This document shows, piece by piece, positions 1 through 5,312 of a stretch of 6,906 bases of DNA. The notes beneath the pieces were generated by a model. The model worked only from the letters and a program-made list of their open reading frames with translations. It was not told the DNA's origin and did no database searches. The DNA is from Bacillota bacterium. Its GTDB lineage: Bacteria > Bacillota_C > Negativicutes > Sporomusales > Sporomusaceae. The position numbers and the translations under genes are program-made. Where the stretch lies: the NCBI GenBank assembly GCA_023441125.1, contig JAEZQV010000214.1:1-6906 (forward strand), in the 5' to 3' direction. Positions within the stretch are counted from its first letter, which is position 1. Every line of letters starts with the position of its first letter.

Positions 1-1
1 G

Positions 2-280
2 CATTTTGTCGCTCCGCCGACTCTGGCCGGTTTGTCCAAAATCATCTGCCTGAATGAATTTAAGCTGAAACACGGCTTTAAACAGCTGTTCGGCCAGACG
101 GTGCATGCCTACATTATCAGCAAAAAGCTGGAACTGGCCAGGAATCTGTTTGAAGAAAAGCAGTTGAATGTCGGCGAAGCCGCCGCTTATATCGGCTATG
201 CCAATGCCAGTTATTTTACCGCGGTCTTCCGTAAGAAATTCGGCGTGAGTCCGAGCGAATATCTGGCGCAGAAAAAATGA
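2..280 (+). CDS. AraC-family transcriptional regulator, C-terminal DNA-binding part (5' end outside window)
   Basis: The frame is open from the window edge to a TGA at 278-280 and gives the last 92 residues of an AraC/XylS regulator; full family members are usually about 300 residues, so the ligand-binding N-terminal part lies upstream. Both helix-turn-helix units are visible. The first is around PPTLAGLSKI and LNEFKLKHGFKQLFG. The second is NVGEAAAYIGYANASYF, followed by the AraC signature FRKKFGVSPSEYL. The LNEFKLKxGFKxLFG segment is typical of regulators of siderophore uptake such as PchR and YbtA (recalled family knowledge). The gene sits directly upstream of an iron-type uptake operon on the same strand, separated by a terminator, so it probably senses the imported ligand and controls that operon (inference). 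A TTG at 32 is not the real start because the conserved reading frame continues upstream of it. Confidence 0.93.
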   Translation, partial: HFVAPPTLAGLSKIICLNEFKLKHGFKQLFGQTVHAYIISKKLELARNLFEEKQLNVGEAAAYIGYANASYFTAVFRKKFGVSPSEYLAQKK

Positions 281-292
281 ACACCTTTTATC

Positions 293-330
293 AGCGACTG
301 TATCATGACGGTACAGTCGCTTTATTATTA
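293..330 (+). terminator. Rho-independent terminator after the AraC-family gene
   Basis: A perfect 10-bp inverted repeat (agcgactgta at 293-302, tacagtcgct at 312-321) encloses a 9-base loop. It is followed by a T-rich run tttattatta and lies 12 bases after the regulator stop codon. An A-rich stretch on the other side could allow weak activity on the opposite strand. It separates regulator transcription from the downstream operon. Confidence 0.85.
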
Positions 331-336
331 TAAAAA

Positions 337-369
337 AATCCGTTTACTGCTCATAGAATCCTTTTACTG
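337..369 (+). promoter_or_regulatory. Tandem direct repeat, candidate AraC-family operator
   Basis: AATCCGTTTACTG (337-349) is repeated as AATCCTTTTACTG (357-369), with 12 of 13 bases identical. The start-to-start spacing is exactly 20 bp, about two helical turns, so both copies face the same side of the DNA. AraC-family proteins commonly bind two direct half-sites spaced about 21 bp, one per monomer. The repeat is between the regulator terminator and the Fur box, just upstream of the probable promoter. Assigning it to the adjacent AraC-type regulator is inference from position and geometry. Confidence 0.55.
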
Positions 370-388
370 GTGGCGGCAAAGCGAAATT

Positions 389-420
389 TTGTAGTATGCT
401 GTACGAGTGAAATAGATAAT
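389..420 (+). promoter_or_regulatory. Probable operon promoter region (core elements uncertain)
   Basis: No consensus sigma-70 promoter is present. Two weak readings are possible. One is TTGTAG (389-394) as -35 with GATAAT (415-420) as -10, but the 20-bp spacer is too long. The other is TAGTAT (392-397) as -10 with no -35, in which case the direct repeat at 337-369 would reach the -35 position, as expected for an activator-dependent promoter. In either case the Fur box overlaps or immediately follows the start region. Confidence 0.35.
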
Positions 421-428
421 CATTATCA
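414..428 (+). promoter_or_regulatory. Fur box
   Basis: The sequence AGATAATCATTATCA matches the 7-1-7 Fur consensus TGATAATNATTATCA at all defined positions except the first. Its inner 13 bases form a perfect inverted repeat around a central C. It lies 31 bases upstream of the chosen start of the first operon gene and 20 bases before its ribosome binding site, a good position to block transcription. It implies iron-dependent repression of the ECF, receptor and ABC genes downstream. Confidence 0.88.
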
Positions 429-448
429 ATTCAGAAAGCGATCTGGAC

Positions 449-454
449 AGGAGG
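449..454 (+). promoter_or_regulatory. Ribosome binding site of the ECF T-component gene
   Basis: AGGAGG is a perfect Shine-Dalgarno core, five bases before GTG at 460. A second GGAGG at 456-460 lies 11 bases before an in-frame ATG at 472. Together they place the real start at 460 or 472. The longer in-frame GTG at 370 would put the Fur box inside the coding sequence. Confidence 0.75.
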
Positions 455-459
455 TGGAG

Positions 460-1200
460 GTGAAGCAGGCGATGATTTCGTTTCAAGCGGTCAAACCGGA
501 CCCGCGCGTCTGGCTGTTGCTGGTTGTTTGTGTATCGCTGCTGACGTTTCCCTGCGGGAGCCGTCTGGAACTATTTTTTATGTTCATTCTGCTGGCCATG
601 ATTATGATCTGGCAGCAAATGACGGCGAAAGCTGTCCGTTTTGCGGCGTTGTATGCAATCTTGCTGCTGACGGCTGAATTCTGCCGGTTTATTCCTTGGC
701 CGCCGGCCGGTATGCTGGCCGGCATGCTGACTCTGTTATTGAGCCGACTTGTTCCCGTTTACATGGCCTGCACCATCCTGCTGGAAAAAGTGCCAATGAA
801 CGAACTTGTTACCGCGCTGGAACAGATGCATGTACCGAATACACTGATTATCCCGCTGGCAGTGGTCTATCGTTATATTCCCACCCTGCGGCGGGAAATA
901 GGGTATATCAGCGACAGCATGAAAATGAGAGGGCGGCAGCAATCGCCGGCCGAGATGCTGCTGCAGCCGGCAGCAGCGGTGGAAAGGTTTATGGTTCCTT
1001 TACTGATTCGCAGCGGCAAACTGGCCGATGAACTGGCGGCAGCGGCGCTGTGCAAGGGACTTGACGCCGGCCAGCGGCGAACCTCCTGCACTGGTGTCCG
1101 GTTCGACAGACAAGACGCTGTCTGTTGTGTAGTGTGCGGGGCGGTTACCGCAGCCCTGCTCTTTTTTCACTATTATCCGCTCACATTACGCAGCGGTTAG
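460..1200 (+). CDS. ECF transporter transmembrane (T) component, EcfT/CbiQ family
   Basis: This is the integral membrane T subunit of an ECF importer, which couples ATP hydrolysis by the ATPase to the substrate-binding S subunit in the inner membrane. The 246-residue product is the usual length. Hydrophobic segments are near PRVWLLLVVCVSLLTF, LELFFMFILLAMIMIW, AALYAILLLTAEF, MLTLLLSRLVPVYMA and, at the C terminus, CCVVCGAVTAALLFF. The cytoplasmic coupling region contains the first Arg-Gly motif (MRG, residues 156-158) and, after LADELAAAAL, the second as CKG (198-200), where family members normally have Arg. I chose GTG 460 because AGGAGG lies five bases upstream; ATG 472 is the alternative. 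An upstream GTG at 370 is rejected because it would put the Fur box in the gene. It is first in the operon, and the ATPase gene starts 21 bases after its stop. The substrate is not determined by this subunit. Confidence 0.9.
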   Translation: MKQAMISFQAVKPDPRVWLLLVVCVSLLTFPCGSRLELFFMFILLAMIMIWQQMTAKAVRFAALYAILLLTAEFCRFIPWPPAGMLAGMLTLLLSRLVPVYMACTILLEKVPMNELVTALEQMHVPNTLIIPLAVVYRYIPTLRREIGYISDSMKMRGRQQSPAEMLLQPAAAVERFMVPLLIRSGKLADELAAAALCKGLDAGQRRTSCTGVRFDRQDAVCCVVCGAVTAALLFFHYYPLTLRSG

Positions 1201-1221
1201 AAAGGGGCATCGCCAACGCCC

Positions 1222-2697
1222 GTGATTCAATTTCAAAATGTCCATGTAACTTACCGGTATAGCCGCCGGGCCAGTCTCCGTAATTTCAGCCTGGATATAA
1301 AACCAGGTGAATTTGTGATTTTGACCGGGAAAAGCGGTTGCGGCAAAACAACGATTACCCGTTTGATCAATGGCCTGATCCCGCATTTTTTTGCCGCAAC
1401 CCTGCAGGGGGAAATTGCCGTTGGCGGGCTGGACACTAAAACGGCCTCCCTGCGCGACATTGCCTGCAAGGTAGGATCCGTTTTTCAGGATCCGCGCTCC
1501 CAGTTTTTTACCTTGCACGTCCAGAGCGAGCTTGCTTTTCCCAGTGAAAATTACGGTATTGCGCCGAACGTCATCCGGCAGCAGATCACCAGAACCGTTG
1601 AGGAACTTGCGCTAACGGCGCTGCTGCCCAAATCCATTTTCGCGCTTTCCAGCGGAGAAAAACAAAAAATCGCCGTGGCATCGGTTTATGCTCTGGAGCC
1701 GGCAATGTATGTCCTGGATGAGCCGTCCGCCAACGTGGACGGCGACGGCAGCGCCCAGCTGCGGGCTGTCCTCAGGCTGCTCAAAGCCAAAGGGTATACC
1801 GTCGTTATTGCCGAACACCGGCTCAGCTATTTGCAGGGGCTGGCGGACCGGGTCATTTTTCTGGCGGACGGACAACTAGAAGCAACGTTCAGCGGGCGGG
1901 AGTTTTTTGCCCAGCCGGATGGCTGGTTCCGGGACCGGGGCCTGCAGTCGCCGGCCGCCGGGCCGGCACTGCCTGCGGCAATCGAACCGCGGCGGCCGGC
2001 GGCCGCAGTTCCCTTTTTGCAGGCCGTGGATATATCCTTTGCCTACCAACGGGGCCAGCCGGTGCTGAATACCGTTTCCCTTAGCGCCCACCGCGGGGAA
2101 GTTACCGGCCTTATGGGCAAAAACGGCGCGGGCAAAAGCACGCTGCTGCGGATTCTCATGGGGCTGGAAAAAACCGGCCGCGGCACAATCTATATCGCGG
2201 GCCGGGCGGCCGGCCGCAGGGAACGCCGGCAACGGTCGTTTTATGTTATGCAGGATGTGGACTATCAGCTGTTTGCGCCCAGTGTGTGGGAAGAACTGCT
2301 GCTGGGCGGGCCGGCGTCGACGGACCGGGTGGCGCAGGCGGAATACTGTCTGCAGTTCCTCGAACTGACAGACTACCGGGATTTCCATCCGGCCGCTTTG
2401 TCCGGCGGACAGAAACAGCGGCTGGCCGTGGCCCTGGCCTGGATGAGCCAGGCGGACCTCGTATTCTTCGATGAACCGACCAGCGGCCTGGACGGGGATA
2501 ATATGGCCAGCGTCAGCCGGCTGATCAGAATGCTGGCCCGGCAGGGGCGCTGCATTTTTGTTATTACCCACGATGCCGCCTTTGCCGTCGGCACCTGCGA
2601 CACAATCCTGCTTATGGGCGCAGACGGCAGGCTAACCAGTATGACTGAGCAAGCCGGCCTACAAGGAGGGGGTTCCTATCATGACCGTACCGAATAG
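1222..2697 (+). CDS. ECF transporter ATPase, two fused ABC domains
   Basis: The 491-residue cytoplasmic protein has two nucleotide-binding domains in tandem, so one polypeptide supplies both ATPase halves (EcfA and EcfA' in other ECF systems). Domain 1 has Walker A GKSGCGKTT (36-44), Q-loop Gln89, a variant signature LSSGEKQ (142-148), Walker B YVLDEP with Glu167, D-loop SANVD and His199. Domain 2 has Walker A GKNGAGKST (299-307), Gln344, canonical LSGGQKQ (393-399), Walker B VFFDEP with Glu418, D-loop SGLD and His450. All catalytic residues are present in both. An Ala/Pro/Arg-rich linker of about 25 residues (241-265) joins them. The start is GTG; its nearest Shine-Dalgarno-like sequence (AAAGGGG, 1201-1207) is 14 bases upstream, so translation may depend on coupling with the T gene. 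The 3' end overlaps the S gene by 17 bases. Confidence 0.94.
   Translation: MIQFQNVHVTYRYSRRASLRNFSLDIKPGEFVILTGKSGCGKTTITRLINGLIPHFFAATLQGEIAVGGLDTKTASLRDIACKVGSVFQDPRSQFFTLHVQSELAFPSENYGIAPNVIRQQITRTVEELALTALLPKSIFALSSGEKQKIAVASVYALEPAMYVLDEPSANVDGDGSAQLRAVLRLLKAKGYTVVIAEHRLSYLQGLADRVIFLADGQLEATFSGREFFAQPDGWFRDRGLQSPAAGPALPAAIEPRRPAAAVPFLQAVDISFAYQRGQPVLNTVSLSAHRGEVTGLMGKNGAGKSTLLRILMGLEKTGRGTIYIAGRAAGRRERRQRSFYVMQDVDYQLFAPSVWEELLLGGPASTDRVAQAEYCLQFLELTDYRDFHPAALSGGQKQRLAVALAWMSQADLVFFDEPTSGLDGDNMASVSRLIRMLARQGRCIFVITHDAAFAVGTCDTILLMGADGRLTSMTEQAGLQGGGSYHDRTE
2664..2672 (+). promoter_or_regulatory. Ribosome binding site of the S-component gene
   Basis: AAGGAGGGG at 2664-2672 ends eight bases before ATG 2681 and lies within the 3' end of the ATPase gene. 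It fixes the S-component start and confirms the 17-base overlap as genuine. Confidence 0.85.
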
Positions 2698-3283
2698 CAG
2701 CCAGACTGTCCGTTATTTGATTACCATCGGGGTTTTCAATGCCTTGATGATTGCGATCTTTCTGGTGCTGGGTTTTACCATTGGCCTGATTCCACCGGTT
2801 TTAATATTTATGCCGGCGATTTTAGCGGTGCCGGGCGGTATTATTTTCATGCTGATGCTGGCCAAAGCGCCGCTGCGCGGCATTTTCGTCATCAGCGGCG
2901 CCTTGCTGGGGCTGGTCTTTTTGAACATGGCTCCAGCCGGCGTGTTCGGCCTGAGTATCCTGGGAGGCGGCGTTCTGGGCGAATTGGTGTTTAGCTGGCT
3001 GGGCCGGGAAAAATTTGTTGCCGCGGCCGGCGGCTTTGTCTGCTATATGCTGGGGTTTGCCGTCGGCGAAGGGTTTCCGCTGGTTTTTATGAAGGAGGCC
3101 TATCTTGCCCAGCAGGCCGCCAAAGGCGCGGAGCAACTGGCCATATTGGAGCAGTGCCTGGCACTCATGAATCCGGCCATGTTTACCGTGGTCTGCCTGG
3201 CTACCGTTCTGACGGCTTATGCGGGCTGCGTATGGGGCCGGCGGCTTTTACGCACGCATTTTACCAAAGCCGGAATTGCTTAG
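2681..3283 (+). CDS. MptD-family ECF transporter substrate-binding (S) component
   Basis: The 200-residue, almost entirely hydrophobic protein has about six membrane segments: YLITIGVFNALMIAIFLVLG, PPVLIFMPAILAVPGGIIFM, GIFVISGALLGLVFL, FGLSILGGGVLGELVF, FVCYMLGFAVGEGFPLVF and FTVVCLATVLTAYAG. A more polar loop of about 30 residues precedes the last one. Length, topology and the position after T and A genes match the MptD / Trep_Strep group of S components. S components bind the substrate directly in the membrane, so this gene would decide what the ECF importer carries. Some S components of iron-regulated ECF systems, such as LhaS of Staphylococcus lugdunensis, transport heme (recalled knowledge). 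With the Fur box and TonB receptor here, an iron complex or tetrapyrrole is the leading inference, but the sequence does not prove it. A strong ribosome binding site supports ATG 2681. Confidence 0.85.
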   Translation: MTVPNSSQTVRYLITIGVFNALMIAIFLVLGFTIGLIPPVLIFMPAILAVPGGIIFMLMLAKAPLRGIFVISGALLGLVFLNMAPAGVFGLSILGGGVLGELVFSWLGREKFVAAAGGFVCYMLGFAVGEGFPLVFMKEAYLAQQAAKGAEQLAILEQCLALMNPAMFTVVCLATVLTAYAGCVWGRRLLRTHFTKAGIA

Positions 3284-3306
3284 GTGAGAGTTGATATAAC
3301 ATAGTG

Positions 3307-3314
3307 AGGTGAGG
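3307..3314 (+). promoter_or_regulatory. Probable ribosome binding site of the receptor gene
   Basis: AGGTGAGG is the only Shine-Dalgarno-like sequence close upstream. AGGTGA leaves a five-base gap to TTG at 3318, while it overlaps the longer GTG start at 3309, which has no usable site of its own. This favours the TTG start. Confidence 0.5.
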
Positions 3315-3317
3315 TTG

Positions 3318-5300
3318 TTGAAAAAGAAGCAAAAGCAGCGCCTTGTCGGCATCCTGGTAAGCGGCGCCGTACTGGCGGCCGCACCGGCGGCCTATGCCGA
3401 AGAACAGGAGTTCAGTCTGGACGAATATGTGGTGACGGCCAGCCGGATGCCGGTGAAGAAGACGGAAACGGCGGCCAGTGTAACGGTCATTACCCTCGAG
3501 GACATCGCAAGGAGCGGCGCGGTCAATGTTCCCGACATTTTAAAAAATACCACCGTGACCATCCAAAATGACCGGACGGCCAGCGTCCCGACCCTTAACG
3601 GCGATGTGCGCGTACTGGTGCTGGTCGACGGCCGGGAAGTCAACTGGAAAGGCGGCGGCATGCACATGGGCCAGTCCGGTGCCAATCTGGACTATTTACC
3701 CAGTGTGGACAGCATTGAACGGATTGAAATCGTCCGGGGGCCGGCTTCCGCCCTGTATGGCAGCGATGCAGTCGGCGGCGTTATCAACATCATCACGCGG
3801 CAAAGCGCCGGGCCGTCCACCCGCTATACGGCGGAAGCCGGCAGCTGGGGACTGCGCCGCTACAAACTGGCGACCGAGGACAAAACCGGCGACGTAAGCT
3901 TCCGCCTCAATCTGGAGCGGGAACGCCAGGATGACTATCACTATCACAGCGGCTACAGCGGCGACAGGGACGCCCGAGCCGTCAACACGGCCCTGGACCA
4001 GGATAAGCTGAACTTCCGCCTGGATAAGGACTTGGGCCGGGACCGGTCGCTCACGCTGACCGTTGACCATACCGACGGCCGGAAAGGGTTTAATGTCATG
4101 CCGGATTACCAGGCCTTTCTTGATTCCGGCGGTGGCACCAATTATTTTGCCAACATTATCCAGACCTATGTGGAGAATAATATTGCCCTGACCTATCGCT
4201 GGAACCAGGGCGAACAGGCCAATAATTTTATCCGCCTGTACCGCAATTATCTGACCTATGACTACAATAATCATATGGATATGACCTATCCGGATTATTA
4301 CTTCAACGGCCTGTCCTATACCAACCAGGCCGATGGTGCGGAATGGCAGCAGACCTGGAAAATCAGCGACCGCTATACCCTGCTGGGCGGCGCGGCCTGG
4401 CGGCAGGTCACGGCTGATTCCCTGGAGTATCCGATTCCCTTTATGAATGTTCCCGGCTATACGTACAGTGAGAAAAAGATCTCCAACCGGGCCTTTTTCC
4501 TGGAAAATAACTGGCGGCTGCCCAAGGACTGGTCGTTGTCCGCCGGGGCCCGCTATGATGATTACACCCTGTTTGGTTCCAAAACCACGGCCCGGGTCAC
4601 GGCCAACCGCAAACTTAACGAGTCCACCAACGTCTATGCCTCCTGGGGTCAGATATTCAAAACCCCGTTTATCGCCGATGTTTATGGCGGCGGCTTTATG
4701 GTGCCTAACCTGAACCTCAAGCCGGAAACGGGTGATGTGATCACCCTGGGGCTGAACACCCGCCTGGCGGCCGGGACCGAACTTCAGGCCAGCCTGTTCA
4801 GCAGCCGGCTGGAAAATGCGCTGGACTACATTATGGTCGGCACCAACAAGTACCAGTGGCGAAATGTCAACGAACTGAAAAGAAGGGGACTGGACCTGAG
4901 CTTAAAACACCGGTTATCGCCGCAGTGGCAGGTAACGGCCGGTTATTCGTATACCGACATCAAGGAAGAGGGGGCGACCCGGCGGGATGAAATGAGCAAT
5001 AATGAACCGCATGGCTATCGCCTGGGACTAGCATACGGCCAGGACAAATGGAATGCCGATTTTTCGCTCCGGGGCGCAACCGGCCGCAGCCGGCAGGCGT
5101 TTTCCTCTGCCGACTACTGGGTGGCCGACCTGGGGGTCAATTATCAGCCCAACGCCCTAACCCGCCTGTACGTGAAGGCCTACAATCTGACCAATGAAGC
5201 CTACGAGCTGCACGACTCGTATGGGGATGCCAGCGGCTTTACCGGACTCTATCCGATGGCGGGCCGGCAGATTGTTTTTGGTATTGAGCAGCGGCTGTAA
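3318..5300 (+). CDS. TonB-dependent outer-membrane receptor, BtuB/siderophore-receptor type
   Basis: This 660-residue protein is a TonB-gated outer-membrane channel for active uptake of a large ligand. Residues 1-27 are a signal peptide: basic KKKQKQR, hydrophobic core, then AYA|EEQ as cleavage site. The TonB box is DEYVVTA (35-41). The plug domain (about 45-161) ends with the hallmark run from VRGPASALYGSDA to GGVINIITR. The rest is a 22-strand-type barrel rich in alternating aromatic and polar residues, ending in GRQIVFGIEQRL. A variant FRAP/NPNL region is present as FKTP (447-450) and VPNLNLKPE (462-470), with no His between. Length is normal for the family. I prefer TTG 3318 on ribosome-binding-site grounds; GTG 3309 would add three residues. 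The 34-base gap after the S gene has no terminator, and the ABC gene starts 12 bases after the stop. Ligand: probably a ferric siderophore, heme-like or cobalamin-like molecule; Fur control favours iron. Confidence 0.93.
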   Translation: MKKKQKQRLVGILVSGAVLAAAPAAYAEEQEFSLDEYVVTASRMPVKKTETAASVTVITLEDIARSGAVNVPDILKNTTVTIQNDRTASVPTLNGDVRVLVLVDGREVNWKGGGMHMGQSGANLDYLPSVDSIERIEIVRGPASALYGSDAVGGVINIITRQSAGPSTRYTAEAGSWGLRRYKLATEDKTGDVSFRLNLERERQDDYHYHSGYSGDRDARAVNTALDQDKLNFRLDKDLGRDRSLTLTVDHTDGRKGFNVMPDYQAFLDSGGGTNYFANIIQTYVENNIALTYRWNQGEQANNFIRLYRNYLTYDYNNHMDMTYPDYYFNGLSYTNQADGAEWQQTWKISDRYTLLGGAAWRQVTADSLEYPIPFMNVPGYTYSEKKISNRAFFLENNWRLPKDWSLSAGARYDDYTLFGSKTTARVTANRKLNESTNVYASWGQIFKTPFIADVYGGGFMVPNLNLKPETGDVITLGLNTRLAAGTELQASLFSSRLENALDYIMVGTNKYQWRNVNELKRRGLDLSLKHRLSPQWQVTAGYSYTDIKEEGATRRDEMSNNEPHGYRLGLAYGQDKWNADFSLRGATGRSRQAFSSADYWVADLGVNYQPNALTRLYVKAYNLTNEAYELHDSYGDASGFTGLYPMAGRQIVFGIEQRL

Positions 5301-5312
5301 AGGCAGGCGATT

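Noticed and set aside
293..321. Inverted repeat considered as a regulator operator
   Set aside because: A 10-bp stem with 9-base loop plus a T-rich tail right after a stop codon is better explained as a terminator.
1475..1494. Repeated GGATCC sites 17 bases apart
   Set aside because: They encode the GSVFQDPR Q-loop segment, so they are explained by the protein sequence and have no regulatory context.
1940..2010. Dense GGCCGG/GCCGGC palindromes
   Set aside because: They encode the Ala/Pro/Arg-rich linker between the two ATPase domains; similar hexamers are scattered through all genes here and reflect codon preference.
1876..2571. 231-codon open frame on the minus strand
   Set aside because: It lies wholly within the second half of the ATPase gene, has no recognisable domain, and mirrors the coding frame of a GC-rich gene; the + strand frame has all ABC motifs.
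3696..4274. 192-codon open frame on the minus strand
   Set aside because: It is antisense to the receptor plug and barrel, with low-complexity Val/Ile-rich composition expected from reverse-complemented barrel codons, and no family match.
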